From: an uncultured Lachnospiraceae bacterium | Lineage (GTDB): Bacteria; Bacillota; Clostridia; Lachnospirales; Lachnospiraceae | Length of the DNA stretch: 61,819 bases | Assembly (NCBI GenBank): GCA_947630925.1 | Contig: CANRJM010000011.1 | Coordinates: forward strand, 1-61,819 | Reading direction: 5' to 3' | Part shown: piece by piece, positions 41,379-52,011 of the stretch | How positions within the stretch are numbered: the stretch's first letter is position 1 | Layout of the letters: the number at the start of each line of letters is the position of its first letter | The notes under the pieces: generated by a model | Seen by the model: the letters and a program-made list of their open reading frames with translations, nothing else | What the model was told of the DNA's origin: nothing | The model's database searches: none | Made by a program: the position numbers and the translations under genes

Positions 41379-44300
41379 GGAGCAGAAGCAGGTAATTCAT
41401 CTGCGTAACAGAAATATGTTGGTGTCTGCGGCAGCAGGTTCCGGAAAAACAGCCGTTTTAGTTGAGCGCATTATTCAGAAGATTACACAGGAGGACAATC
41501 CATGTGATCTGGACAGGCTGTTAGTAGTAACGTTTACGAAAGCAGCGGCGGCGGAGATGCGTGTGCGGATTGGCAATGCATTAGAGGAAAAGCTGCAGGA
41601 AAATCCGGAGAACCAGCACTTACAAAAGCAGGTAAGCCTGCTTCATACTGCGCAGATTACCACGATTGACAGTTTTTGTCAGAGCATCATTAAAAATTAT
41701 TTTCATGTAATCAATCTTGATCCATCGTTTCGCGTTGGAGATGAGACCGAGTTAAAGGTTATGAAGATGGATATTTTTAAAGCTCTGTTGGAGGAAAAAT
41801 ACAGTCAGGCGCGGAAGGAGAACAATGAAAGGTTTTTGCGTTTTACGGATATTTTTTCGCCGGGGCGGACAGATAGTGCGATAGAAAATATTGTGCTGTC
41901 CCTTTTTGAGGCGGCAAACAGCTATCCGTGGCCGGAAGAATGGCTGATGGAATGCGCGGAAATGTATCGGGTAGAAACGCAAGAGGATTTAGAAGAAAAA
42001 GCCTGGGCGAAAAATCTGATTGATTATTTAAGAAAATGTATTGAAAACTTTCTGCAGATGGCAAAGGACGCAGAAAAAATCTGTATGGAGCCAGGAGGTC
42101 CGCAGGCGTATCTGGAAGCGATCCAATCGGACATCCAATATTTAAAAGAATTGCAGGATGCGCATTCATATCAGAAGCTCTGGGAAGTTTTTGCGAAACA
42201 TAATCCTGCAAGACTTCGTGCAGTCCGGGGCAAAGAGGTGGATGAAGAGAAAAAGGAAATAGTAAAAAGGCTTCGGAACGGTTATCTGAAGGAGGGGTTA
42301 AGCAAGCTTCGGAGTAAGTTCTTTTTCCAGTCGTCAGAGGATATGCTTGCAGATATGCAGAAAATGGCGCCTTTTGTCCGGGAACTGATATTACTGACGC
42401 TGGATTTCCAAAAGGCTTTTACAGAGCGAAAAAGGGAAGAAGGGCTGCTTGATTTTGCAGATATGGAACATTTCGCATTGGAAATTCTGGTTTCAAAGGA
42501 TGAAAAGGGGATTTATCCGAGCGAAACGGCATTGGAATTGCAGGAATATTATGATGAGATTATGACGGATGAGTATCAGGACAGCAATTATGTGCAGGAG
42601 CTTCTGCTCACCAGCCTTTGCCGCGCACCGGAGCAGAAACCGTATCTTTTTATGGTAGGCGATGTAAAGCAGAGTATTTATAAATTCCGTTTAGCAAGAC
42701 CGGAACTTTTTATGAAAAAATACGATAGTTATACAGTTGGAAAAGGGCCTTATCAGCGGATTGATCTGCATCAGAACTTTCGGAGCCGTGCGGGTGTTCT
42801 GGAATCGGCAAATTATATTTTTGAACACATTATGAAAAGGGAACTTGGTGGTATTGAATATGATAATACGGCAAGATTAGTACCGGGGGCGGATTATGAA
42901 AAATTGGATTCGTATATGGCGGACAAGACAGAGGTGCTTTTGATAGAAAGCCAGACAGAGAGCGGGATGGTAGAGAAGAAATCTTTGGAAGCGGCAGCCA
43001 TTGGACAGAAAATCCGGGAAATGGTACAGGGTAAAAAACCTTTTTTGATTCAGGACAAGAAGGGGAGCCGTCCGCTGCGTTATGGAGATATTGCCATTTT
43101 GTTACGGGGACTGACCGGTTGGTCGGAAGAGTTTATCGGCATGTTTAATGATATGGGGATTCCGGCATATTCTGAAACAAAGACCGGATATTTTACGACT
43201 TTGGAAGTTGAAACCATATTAAATTTTTTATATATTATTGACAATCCCAGACAGGATATCCCTCTGGCAGCAACGCTTCGCTCGCAGCTTGGCGGCGTAA
43301 CGGATGAAGAGCTTGCATGGATTGGAACCATGCCGCAGGAGATTAACTTTTGGGACAAAATAGAAGATTTTTTGGGCTACCGCGAATGGAAGCGGGGGAA
43401 TGAAACAGCAGGCGAAAAATTTGCACAGCGGGGTATTGATTTTAAAAAACAAAAAGATTTTTGTAAAATGCCGGAAGAAGCGGCGGCATGTTTAGAAAAA
43501 AAATTGTCTGATTTTTTGGATAGATTAAGAGACTATCAGAGATTTTCACAGTCAGGTTCCGTCTATGAATTGCTTCGCAGAATTTATGACGAGACGGGAT
43601 ATTATCATTTTGTTTCTGCAATGCCGGCGGGAGAAAAGCGCCGGGCCAATCTTGATATTTTGTTGCAGCAGGCGGTGGAGTTTTCCAAAAATGGACACGG
43701 TGGAATTTACGGTTTTACAAAGTATATTGAAAACCTGCAGAAATCCGATGTTGATTTTGGAGAAGCTGTCCTTGCTAATGAAAATATGAACGCCGTGCGT
43801 ATTATGACCATCCATAAAAGCAAAGGATTGGAATTTCCGGTTGTTTTTGTGGCGGGCATGGGAAGACAGTTTAATTTGATGGATGTCAGAAGAAGTACGA
43901 TTATCAGTAGTGATTATGGCATTGGATGCGATTTTGTGGATTTGGAAATGCGTTATAAGCAGCCGACGCTCATGAAGCGTTTTCTGGCAAATGATATGCT
44001 TCTTGGGACGCTGGCAGAAGAAATTCGTATTTTATATGTAGCGTTGACCAGGGCAAAGGAAAAACTCTGGATAACAGGAACAGTAAAAAATCTCCCAAAG
44101 CAATTAGAAAACTGGAGAACACAGTCCCATCTTCCGGCATATTATCGGCTGACTACGGCGCAGACATATTTTGACTGGATTATGGCGGCGCTTGCAAAGC
44201 GGCCTGCCATTCGGGATGCAATGGATAACTATATAGAGAAAGCGGAGGATGTGTCCTGTTTTCGGGATAATAGGGATGAACTGTTCGGGATGGAGCTGCT

Positions 44301-45183
44301 TCTGCCCGAAGAGGTTATAACGGAAGAAAAAACGGAGCAGAAAAATCGTACCATACAATATAAACAATTAAAAAACTGGGATATAGATCATACTTATGAC
44401 GAAGAGATGCGCCGTGCAATAGAAGCACAATTGACCTATCAGTATCCGTATGCGTATGATGCCGTATTTCCGGTAAAAGTATCCGTATCGGAGTTGAAGC
44501 GGCGGGAAATGCTTCGCGCACAGGCAGTTGCGGAGGAGGAGGAGATAAAGTTCGAGGATGTTTGCAAAAGCATGGCGCCAAAGCAGACAAAGGAAGCAGA
44601 GACAGATATCCCGCGTCCTTCCTTTATGCGGGAAAAATCAGAGATTTCCGGCGTTGCCCGCGGAACGTTATATCATATGGCAATGGAACATTTTCCATAT
44701 CAGGCTGTTGCAGAAGCAGGAATGCAATGGAATCGTGCGTTATTTGTAACATTTTTAGAGGAAATGGTACAAAAGGGTTATATGCGGCAGGAAGAGGCTG
44801 ATTTATTGGATGTAAGAAAATTTGAAGAGTTTATACGCTCTGCTCTCGGCAGACGGATGGCAGACGCGGCGGCAAAAGGCGTGCTTTATCTGGAGCAGCC
44901 GTTTATGATGGGGGTGCCGGCAAGTACGATTGACGAGAAGCAGACGAGCGAAGAATTGGTCATGGTGCAGGGAATCATAGATGCCTTTTTTATTGAGGAA
45001 GATCATATTATTCTTGTAGATTATAAAACAGACGCCGTAGGGAAGGGACGCGAGCGGGAGCTGATTCAGAAATATCAGACTCAGCTTGACTATTATGCGC
45101 AGGCGCTGGAAAGGCTTGCCGGAAAAAAAGTATCGGAAAAGATTATCTATTCCTTTGCGTTAGGAAAAGAAATTCTGTTGTAG
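41359..45183 (+). CDS. addA: ATP-dependent helicase/nuclease subunit A
   Basis: A 1274-residue UvrD-type (SF1A) helicase and nuclease, partner of AddB. Walker A is SAAAGSGKTAVL (about residues 25-36), motif Ia VVTFTKAAAAEMR, motif II DEYQDSN (about 400), motif IV-V HQNFRSRAGVL and TIHKSKGLEFPVVFV, motif VI LYVALTRAKEKL. The nuclease motif at the C-terminus is ILVDYKTD (about 1213). Start at 41359 follows GGAGGAAGAGG and matches the family N-terminus (KPSWTEEQKQVI); the frame extends to 41323 but that start lies deep inside addB. It converges on nadE with 13 bases between the stops. Confidence 0.96.
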   Translation: MKPSWTEEQKQVIHLRNRNMLVSAAAGSGKTAVLVERIIQKITQEDNPCDLDRLLVVTFTKAAAAEMRVRIGNALEEKLQENPENQHLQKQVSLLHTAQITTIDSFCQSIIKNYFHVINLDPSFRVGDETELKVMKMDIFKALLEEKYSQARKENNERFLRFTDIFSPGRTDSAIENIVLSLFEAANSYPWPEEWLMECAEMYRVETQEDLEEKAWAKNLIDYLRKCIENFLQMAKDAEKICMEPGGPQAYLEAIQSDIQYLKELQDAHSYQKLWEVFAKHNPARLRAVRGKEVDEEKKEIVKRLRNGYLKEGLSKLRSKFFFQSSEDMLADMQKMAPFVRELILLTLDFQKAFTERKREEGLLDFADMEHFALEILVSKDEKGIYPSETALELQEYYDEIMTDEYQDSNYVQELLLTSLCRAPEQKPYLFMVGDVKQSIYKFRLARPELFMKKYDSYTVGKGPYQRIDLHQNFRSRAGVLESANYIFEHIMKRELGGIEYDNTARLVPGADYEKLDSYMADKTEVLLIESQTESGMVEKKSLEAAAIGQKIREMVQGKKPFLIQDKKGSRPLRYGDIAILLRGLTGWSEEFIGMFNDMGIPAYSETKTGYFTTLEVETILNFLYIIDNPRQDIPLAATLRSQLGGVTDEELAWIGTMPQEINFWDKIEDFLGYREWKRGNETAGEKFAQRGIDFKKQKDFCKMPEEAAACLEKKLSDFLDRLRDYQRFSQSGSVYELLRRIYDETGYYHFVSAMPAGEKRRANLDILLQQAVEFSKNGHGGIYGFTKYIENLQKSDVDFGEAVLANENMNAVRIMTIHKSKGLEFPVVFVAGMGRQFNLMDVRRSTIISSDYGIGCDFVDLEMRYKQPTLMKRFLANDMLLGTLAEEIRILYVALTRAKEKLWITGTVKNLPKQLENWRTQSHLPAYYRLTTAQTYFDWIMAALAKRPAIRDAMDNYIEKAEDVSCFRDNRDELFGMELLLPEEVITEEKTEQKNRTIQYKQLKNWDIDHTYDEEMRRAIEAQLTYQYPYAYDAVFPVKVSVSELKRREMLRAQAVAEEEEIKFEDVCKSMAPKQTKEAETDIPRPSFMREKSEISGVARGTLYHMAMEHFPYQAVAEAGMQWNRALFVTFLEEMVQKGYMRQEEADLLDVRKFEEFIRSALGRRMADAAAKGVLYLEQPFMMGVPASTIDEKQTSEELVMVQGIIDAFFIEEDHIILVDYKTDAVGKGRERELIQKYQTQLDYYAQALERLAGKKVSEKIIYSFALGKEILL

Positions 45184-45196
45184 TGTTTCCAGGCAA

Positions 45197-47143
45197 TTAC
45201 AATTCTTCCTCTAATTTATCTAATTCTTTCATCCACAGGCTGACGGATGCATCACTTGGCATTCTCCAGTCTCCGCGGGGCGATAGAGCGACACTACCGA
45301 CTTTAGGCCCATCCGGCAGGCAGGAACGCTTAAATTGTTGAGAGAAGAATCGACGGTAAAAGGTACGGAGCCAGTGGCAAATGGTACGACTGTCATATGT
45401 TCCGGCAAATGTATAGGACGCCAGACGATAAATTTTCGTTGGAGAATATCCAAAACGCATCAGATAATACAGATAAAAATCATGAAGTTCATAAGGGCCT
45501 ACAATATCTTCTGTTTTTTGAGAAATCTCCCCATCCTTTGGCGGCAGCAATTCCGGACTGACAGGAGTATCCAAAATATCTGTCAAAATATCATGCAGTT
45601 TCGTTTCCGTAGATGTTTCGGCATAGTACAGCACCAGATAGCGCACCAAAGTCTTTGGTATGGAACTGTTTACGCCATACATGGACATATGATCGCCGTT
45701 ATACGTTGCCCAGCCAAGGGCAAGCTCTGACATATCGCCGGTGCCAATTACCAGACCGTTTAATTGGTTTGCCAGATCCATCAGAATCAGAGTACGTTGC
45801 CTTGCCTGTGCGTTTTCATAGGTAATATCATGAACATCCTTATTCTGCCCAATATCACGGAAGTGCAGAAGAACGGCTTCGTGAATGGGAATTTCTTTTA
45901 AAGTGGCTCCCAGAGTTTTCGTCAGTTCACAGGCGTTTTGATAGGTACGGTCTGTTGTGCCGAAGCATGGCATTGTGACAGCAAGAATACCGCTTCTGTC
46001 GATGCCGAGCATGTCGAATGCCTTCACTGTAACTAATAAGGCAAGAGTTGAATCCAATCCCCCTGAAATTCCGATGACTGCATTGGTGCAGTGCGTATGC
46101 GCCAGGCGTTTTTTGAGACCCATTGCCTGGATATTTAAGATCTCATTGCAGCGGCGGTTGCGGTCTGCCGTATTCTGCGGAACAAAAGGCGTGGGAGAAT
46201 AGTTACGTGTTAGCGTAGTATTGTTTTTCTCAGTAAAAGAAAATGGCTGAATGCGGTAATTTGTGTTATGCGGCGGCAGCGACTCGAAAGTGCCCATGCG
46301 TTTGCGCTCGCTAATCAGTCTTCCAAGATCAATTTCACTATATGCCATACTGTTTTGGAAACGGACCGTTTCCGTCAGCATAGTTCCATTTTCGGCAATC
46401 AGGTTATGTCCGGCAAAGACAAGATCGGTCGAGGATTCTCCTTCTCCGGCGTCGGCATAGATATAACCGCTGACAAGGCGTGCTGACTGATTGGATACCA
46501 ATTCATGACGATAAATATCTTTTCCGGTAATTTCATTGCTGGCAGAGAGATTTGCGATCACTGTTGCACCGACTAAAGCGTGCAGGCAGGAAGGCGGAAC
46601 CGGCATCCACAAATCTTCACAAATTTCGATGCCAAGCACAAATTCCGGAACATTTTCTGCCTGAAAAAGCAGATTGGTACCAAACAAAATGTCGGTACCG
46701 GCTGTTCCAAGCGCCTCAATCTGGATTGTTTCATATCCAACGGATGGCTTGGAAAAATGGCGCCCTTCATAAAACTCAGAGTAGTTTGGTATATGTTGTT
46801 TTGGCACAATTCCTAAAATTACGCCTTCATGGATTACTGCAGCAACATTATACAGGGAGTTCCGAAGAAAAAAAGGGAAACCAATTATTACAATCATATC
46901 CATCCCCTTGGAAGCAGATAATATTTTTTGGATTCCGCAGAAAACATTTTTTAACAGGCTCTCCTGTAAAAAAAGATCGCCGCAGGTATAGCCGGTCAGG
47001 CAAAGTTCGGGAAATACGGCAAGTTTTGCGCCGATATTTTGCGCCTGCTTCATCCCTTCCAGTATTTTTTCTGTATTGTATGTTACATCTCCGACCAAAA
47101 TATCCGGGGTAATGGCGGCAGCCTTTATAAATCCATCCTTCAT
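45197..47143 (-). CDS. nadE: Glutamine-dependent NAD+ synthetase
   Basis: Makes NAD from deamido-NAD, ATP and glutamine. The 648-residue protein has an N-terminal nitrilase-type glutaminase domain (catalytic glutamate in VFPELCLTGYTCG at about residue 45, cysteine in GIEICEDLW at about 170) and a C-terminal synthetase domain with the P-loop VIGISGGLDSTLAL (about 350-363) and TGDMSELALGW. Ammonia passes from the first site to the second. Start at 47143 is chosen for AAAGGAATGG 7 or so bases upstream; the frame extends to 47167 without a site. Single gene, convergent with addA. Confidence 0.95.
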   Translation of the reverse strand: MKDGFIKAAAITPDILVGDVTYNTEKILEGMKQAQNIGAKLAVFPELCLTGYTCGDLFLQESLLKNVFCGIQKILSASKGMDMIVIIGFPFFLRNSLYNVAAVIHEGVILGIVPKQHIPNYSEFYEGRHFSKPSVGYETIQIEALGTAGTDILFGTNLLFQAENVPEFVLGIEICEDLWMPVPPSCLHALVGATVIANLSASNEITGKDIYRHELVSNQSARLVSGYIYADAGEGESSTDLVFAGHNLIAENGTMLTETVRFQNSMAYSEIDLGRLISERKRMGTFESLPPHNTNYRIQPFSFTEKNNTTLTRNYSPTPFVPQNTADRNRRCNEILNIQAMGLKKRLAHTHCTNAVIGISGGLDSTLALLVTVKAFDMLGIDRSGILAVTMPCFGTTDRTYQNACELTKTLGATLKEIPIHEAVLLHFRDIGQNKDVHDITYENAQARQRTLILMDLANQLNGLVIGTGDMSELALGWATYNGDHMSMYGVNSSIPKTLVRYLVLYYAETSTETKLHDILTDILDTPVSPELLPPKDGEISQKTEDIVGPYELHDFYLYYLMRFGYSPTKIYRLASYTFAGTYDSRTICHWLRTFYRRFFSQQFKRSCLPDGPKVGSVALSPRGDWRMPSDASVSLWMKELDKLEEEL

Positions 47144-47369
47144 AATAACCATTCCTTTCCGACCCAAATCTATTAGATGATTGGTAAAAATACAGATGTT
47201 TTATATTTTTATTTTTTCCTGAAGATATCATTATTATAATCGAATTTTTGTAAAATAGGAAGTCATTAAAATAATCAGGCGGAAAATAAACGGTTCTTTT
47301 CCAATCATTTTCTTTTTTTTCGGGCAATACGGGTAAAAATACAGGTATGATAACTAAAAAATTATGGGT

Positions 47370-47398
47370 ATGTTTGGAAACATATTATATGGTATAAT
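47370..47398 (+). promoter_or_regulatory. Promoter of the M56-like/ABC operon with a palindromic operator-like site
   Basis: An extended -10 box (TGG then TATAAT, 47393-47398) is preceded at the -35 position by a perfect 14-bp palindrome, ATGTTT-GG-AAACAT (47370-47383). A poor -35 hexamer covered by a palindrome suggests activation or repression at this site. Start point near 47405. Confidence 0.5.
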
Positions 47399-47427
47399 GA
47401 AATAAAACAAAATTTAGGAGAGAAAAA

Positions 47428-49608
47428 ATGGATTGGCTATATTGCATATTTTATACGGTACTATCTTTGGCAATCATAACAGCTTTGATTTCTCCGATAG
47501 TGATCATGTTGCGTTTTTTGACAAAAGAACACGAAAAAAAGTACATGATACGGGTGTGGTATCTGGTCTATCTGCGGAGCATCTGTCCGATTGCCCTCTC
47601 CAGTCCGATTTGTTTATTCCCCGCATGGAACCGGCGTTTTCATCTGTTTCTGGAAGAGACGGGTTTAACAATAAAAAATAGTGACGGTATTTTGAATAGC
47701 TGGATAGCAGTATTTCAAAAGGACATTGCTACAACCATGGCATTTAAGGGCTGTAGTATCATCTGGGCGTTTGGAGTTGTCTTCATTCTGTTATTAGCTG
47801 TACTTAGTCAGAGGCGGCTAACCGGACGGCTTCAGTCAGCAAAGTCCCTTGGAGGGAATATTTATGAAACTTCTGCCGTCCCTGTACCGGTCAGGACAGG
47901 CTGGTTTCAGCCAAGGCTGTATATACCCGAAGGAACTTCCTTTCAGGAAATCAAATGGCTGTTAAAGGCAATGGAATATCAGCGGCGTGAAATATGGCAA
48001 AGGATAATGATTACGCTGATTATTGCAATCCAGTGGTTTAATCCGGTTATCTGGCTGTATTATTATTTATGGAATATAGATGCAGAAATGGCAAAGGACG
48101 AACGTCTGATATATCACAAACAAGCAGACGTACTGCGGAATTATGCACAGGCGCTATTCAATTATAGAAAAGCATCCGAAATACCGTTTTCGTTTTCTAC
48201 ATTAACTTTATGTGAGAGACATCCGGAAAAGAGAGCCCGCAGAATGATGTATCAAAAATGGGACACATCTTCGGGCGCTCTATTGGAAGCATTATTGCTG
48301 TCTGTTTTAGCGATTTGGCTGTTTTTATTGGCGCCGATACAAATTGCATGGTCAGGTGGAACGCGGGGTGGTAATAACACGCCGGCGCGGGAGGAGACGT
48401 TATTTGACAATCAACAGAAACAAATGGTTGCAAAGGCGGAAACCGTATCTCCGGAAGGATTGAAGCGGTTATTGCAGTTAGAGATGCTTTCCGGTTCGGA
48501 GTCACAGGACGGCTATGACGGTAATTTCCAAGTGACGATGTATGATTCCATCGGAAATGTCATAGCGGAGAAAAAATTAGAAGAGTTATTTCCTGACATG
48601 GAAAAGGGGACCTTTCATTTTACGAAGGGGCTTGCCCTGCATGTAAAAGATTATAATGGAGACGGTATCCAGGAGTTGGTTCTGGGGCAGCAGATGGAGC
48701 TGTCGCAGGATAAATTTCAGGAGATGCTTCAACATACGGATGAAAAAGTGGGGACAAAGACTGCAGAGACTGCGCAAAAGGCTGCTTCCTATCAAATTGT
48801 TTCTTATACCTTATTAAATATAGAGAATGAGGCATTCCGTGTGGCGTGCAGTGACATTTATGCAGTAACAGAAGAAAAGGGGCAGAAAGAATCAACACAA
48901 TTTGAAGTGCCGGAAAACAGCAATACCATATTTCAAGTTCCATTTGTGGATACGGAGCTTTATTATATATGGGATGAACAGAATGGGGAATATCAGCAGA
49001 AGTATTTGAAGCAGGAGGAATTAGCGGAGTATCTTAAAGGAAACGGTACGGAAGGAGAGACACGGGAACACACCCTGAAAAATACTGCAGGCGATACGCA
49101 GGTATTGGTGTCCGCTAAAAAGGACAATACCGGAAGTGAAGCAATTCAGTCGGTAATACTTCAGCCTGGAGGAAGATCGAAAAAATGGAAAGACATAAAA
49201 GGGTATTTTTGTGATTTGTTCTGGGTTTCTGCAGGAGATGAGGAGAAAGAGCGTTATGCGGTTTTAGTTTATAACGGAACAAAGGCGCAGACGTTTATGA
49301 TTTATGATGTAATGAAAGGAGGGTTATATTATCAGCAGGAGGATGGAAGCGAGAATTTGCAGGAATTGTTTAAGCAATACAATGAAGGAGAGATAACTTT
49401 TAAGGAGGATAAGGCAGTTATTTACAGCTTGAAAGGGAAAAACGGCGATATCCTGTATATTAACTTTGCAGCCGAGGCAGACGGGGGTATAGCAATCCGG
49501 GGAAGTTATCAGTACGACGTCGGGAAAAAGATTTTTAGCAATTTGTCCTATTCCAGGTTTATGGAAGACGGAGCGTCTCCTAATCCAACGGATGCAGTAC
49601 AGGAATAG
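47428..49608 (+). CDS. BlaR1/M56-like membrane protein lacking the zinc site
   Basis: A 726-residue protein. Residues 1-320 have the layout of the M56 (BlaR1/MecR1) family: helices near 7-30, 105-127 and 192-212, then WFNPVIWLYYYLWNIDAEMAKDERLI (M56 'WFNP..DxExxCDE' region). The zinc motif HExxH is replaced by AMEYQRRE before the WFNP segment, so peptidase activity is not expected. A fourth helix (about 290-310) leads to a C-terminal extracellular region of about 400 residues with acidic beta-strands (DYNGDGIQELVLGQQ, a calcium-loop-like motif). It heads an operon with two ATPase-permease fusions, 30 bases apart. It may act as sensor or accessory protein of the transporter. Confidence 0.7.
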   Translation: MDWLYCIFYTVLSLAIITALISPIVIMLRFLTKEHEKKYMIRVWYLVYLRSICPIALSSPICLFPAWNRRFHLFLEETGLTIKNSDGILNSWIAVFQKDIATTMAFKGCSIIWAFGVVFILLLAVLSQRRLTGRLQSAKSLGGNIYETSAVPVPVRTGWFQPRLYIPEGTSFQEIKWLLKAMEYQRREIWQRIMITLIIAIQWFNPVIWLYYYLWNIDAEMAKDERLIYHKQADVLRNYAQALFNYRKASEIPFSFSTLTLCERHPEKRARRMMYQKWDTSSGALLEALLLSVLAIWLFLLAPIQIAWSGGTRGGNNTPAREETLFDNQQKQMVAKAETVSPEGLKRLLQLEMLSGSESQDGYDGNFQVTMYDSIGNVIAEKKLEELFPDMEKGTFHFTKGLALHVKDYNGDGIQELVLGQQMELSQDKFQEMLQHTDEKVGTKTAETAQKAASYQIVSYTLLNIENEAFRVACSDIYAVTEEKGQKESTQFEVPENSNTIFQVPFVDTELYYIWDEQNGEYQQKYLKQEELAEYLKGNGTEGETREHTLKNTAGDTQVLVSAKKDNTGSEAIQSVILQPGGRSKKWKDIKGYFCDLFWVSAGDEEKERYAVLVYNGTKAQTFMIYDVMKGGLYYQQEDGSENLQELFKQYNEGEITFKEDKAVIYSLKGKNGDILYINFAAEADGGIAIRGSYQYDVGKKIFSNLSYSRFMEDGASPNPTDAVQE

Positions 49609-49638
49609 GCAATCTTTAGAGAAAAAGGGAGGAAACAA

Positions 49639-52011
49639 ATGCTTCTTTTACAAAATATCAACAAGTATTATTATACGGATACCTCTGTTACGCAGGCATT
49701 GCGGAAAATAAACCTAGAGTTTCAGACAGGAGAATTTGTCGCCATCACAGGAGAGAGCGGCAGTGGAAAGTCTACTCTGTTAAATGTAATCAGCGGGATG
49801 GATACATTTGATGATGGGGAATTGTATTTTGACGGAGAACCCACGTTTCAGTTTGATGCTTCCGACTGGGAAGAGTTTCAGCGGAACAGAATAGGATTTG
49901 TCTTTCAGGATTATCACTTAATCGGACAGTATTCTGTTTTGGATAATGTAATCAGCGCTCTTATTATTATGGGTTTTCAGAAAGACGAAGCAAGGGAAAA
50001 GGCAAAGCATTATCTGGAACAGGTTGGATTGGCAGAGTTCGAACAACAGAAAACATCTGAATTGTCCAGCGGACAGAAGCAGCGCCTTTCGATTGCACGT
50101 GCTCTGGCAAAGGATACTTCGATTATTGTGGCAGATGAGCCAACCGGAAATCTGGACAGCGAGACAGGGGAACAAATTATTGCGCTGTTAAAAAAAGTGT
50201 CAAAGGATAAACTTGTCATTATGGTAACGCATAATTTTGAACAGGCGGAACCATACGTAACAAGAAAAATACGGCTTCATGACGGTGAGGTTGTTGTGGA
50301 TGTACAGGTAAATGGTACAGAACCCGTAACAAATCAGGAAGAGAAGAAAGCAGAAGAAAAAACGGAAAGACCATTTGTGCCAAAAGAAGAAAACAGAAAA
50401 CAACAAAACAGAATTGCTCTGTTTTTTGCGGGATTAAATTCGAGGACGCAGAGGGGCAGGGCGTTGCTGTTCCGTATATTCTTTTTCTTTACGGCGGCGG
50501 TTTCCTTTGTGTTTATCGGGCAGTTATATAAAAATGCGGACGATACCTTTACCAAGGATTATGACACCTCTGTTTATTGTCAGAAAAATGACAGCAGATT
50601 ATCTGTACGCAGGAAAGACGGCGGCGCATTATCATCGAAAGATATTCAGAAAATGCAGTCTGTACGAAATGTAGTACAGGTAGATCAGTATGACTATGCG
50701 AATGATATTAATTATTATACGGAGGAGGGAAAAGATTATGAATTTTCCTATAGTACGATAAACGCATATGATGATGATTGGGGCGGCTATCAAACTTATG
50801 CATGGGAAGGGCCGACTGACGTAACGGCCCAAAAAACTCCTCAATTTTTGAATAAAAAAAAGTTTATGAAATCCATTACCTGCATATCGAAGGAGGATTT
50901 ATCAAAGGGAAGATTGCCGGAGAATCGTTTTGAGATTGTACTATATGCAGAAGATACCAGAAAATTAAATCAGGAAATGGAAATTTACTTTACTGCAGAC
51001 AATATTATGGGCGAGGTAAATTATTATCATCATAAGTTCCGGGTGGTTGGATTACTAAAGCAAAAGACTTCGCAGATTTATTTTCATGGGGATTTTTGCC
51101 ATATGCTGTCAAACCCTGCGGATGGTGATCAGGCAGATTTGGAGTATGGTCCTTTTCTTAGGCCCTATATGGACTATGTAGAGAAAGATCAGTTTTATGT
51201 TGTAGTTGGAGATGATCTGAAGGGGAATCATGCACGGGCGTCTCAAAATTATATTTTACCAATAGATTCTATCCTGCCGAAACTTCATAATGTCAGAGCC
51301 GAGGATATAACGTTAGAATCGGCGCTTGCAGGAGAGGATCGGTTTACTCTGCGGCTGAATACACAAAGGAAGGGATATTCCAAGGAATTGGAAAAACGGA
51401 ATGGACAGCCTGTCATGCTTAAGGTATCCGGGAAGTCGTTTCAGGATCAGTCCGGTCTTTTTTTGGAGGTCAGCGAGGAATTTTTCCAGAAATATTTTTC
51501 CAGAGGTTCTACGCAGGCGTCTGTTTACATAAAAAACTATACCAAGACGGACAGCGTGATCCGGGCGCTGAAGAAATTGGGATATGTGGCGGTCAGTACG
51601 TATCGTATCAGTTCCATAGACTATAACAGTCAAAAGGTAATGGACCGGCTGATATTTCTCAGTATTTCCGTTGGTATATTGCTTGCCCTGATTTTTGTGG
51701 AGATTTTGATTCTTCGCTCTATGATGAAGATTAAAATGAAAGATTATTATGTATATCAGTCAATGGGAATGCGGCTGGGTATCATGAAGAGGATTAATTA
51801 TTATGAAATGTCACGGTATTGTCTGGAAGCAATGGCGGTCACAATTCTTCTTATGCTTCTGCTGAATCTTTCCAAAATTCCACTGCTTAACAGCATGATG
51901 ATTTATTACGGAGGATTTGCATACGGCACATTTTTTCTTTATAACTTTGGTCTGGAATGTATAACTGTATGGTTTTTTAACTGTCTGCTGAAAGGGAGGA
52001 TGAGGTCATGA
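49639..52011 (+). CDS. ABC transporter ATPase-permease fusion 1 (BceAB/MacB-like)
   Basis: A 790-residue fusion. Residues 1-235 are the ATPase: Walker A GESGSGKST (about 38-46), Q-loop VFQDYHL, signature LSSGQKQR (about 138-145), Walker B IIVADEPTGNLDSETG. After a lysine/glutamate-rich linker (about 240-260) there is one helix (about 278-298), an extracellular domain of about 390 residues and three helices near 675-697, 730-750 and 760-785 in FtsX-type order. The layout is that of MacB-like mechano-transmission transporters, here joined into one chain. The stop codon overlaps the next start in ATGA, so the two are coupled and likely form a heterodimer. Substrate unknown; antimicrobial peptides are a reasonable guess. 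Confidence 0.85.
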   Translation: MLLLQNINKYYYTDTSVTQALRKINLEFQTGEFVAITGESGSGKSTLLNVISGMDTFDDGELYFDGEPTFQFDASDWEEFQRNRIGFVFQDYHLIGQYSVLDNVISALIIMGFQKDEAREKAKHYLEQVGLAEFEQQKTSELSSGQKQRLSIARALAKDTSIIVADEPTGNLDSETGEQIIALLKKVSKDKLVIMVTHNFEQAEPYVTRKIRLHDGEVVVDVQVNGTEPVTNQEEKKAEEKTERPFVPKEENRKQQNRIALFFAGLNSRTQRGRALLFRIFFFFTAAVSFVFIGQLYKNADDTFTKDYDTSVYCQKNDSRLSVRRKDGGALSSKDIQKMQSVRNVVQVDQYDYANDINYYTEEGKDYEFSYSTINAYDDDWGGYQTYAWEGPTDVTAQKTPQFLNKKKFMKSITCISKEDLSKGRLPENRFEIVLYAEDTRKLNQEMEIYFTADNIMGEVNYYHHKFRVVGLLKQKTSQIYFHGDFCHMLSNPADGDQADLEYGPFLRPYMDYVEKDQFYVVVGDDLKGNHARASQNYILPIDSILPKLHNVRAEDITLESALAGEDRFTLRLNTQRKGYSKELEKRNGQPVMLKVSGKSFQDQSGLFLEVSEEFFQKYFSRGSTQASVYIKNYTKTDSVIRALKKLGYVAVSTYRISSIDYNSQKVMDRLIFLSISVGILLALIFVEILILRSMMKIKMKDYYVYQSMGMRLGIMKRINYYEMSRYCLEAMAVTILLMLLLNLSKIPLLNSMMIYYGGFAYGTFFLYNFGLECITVWFFNCLLKGRMRS

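Noticed and set aside
47428-49608. Beta-lactam sensor BlaR1
   Set aside because: The zinc motif is lost, the C-terminal region is not a penicillin-binding domain, and no blaI or beta-lactamase gene is nearby.
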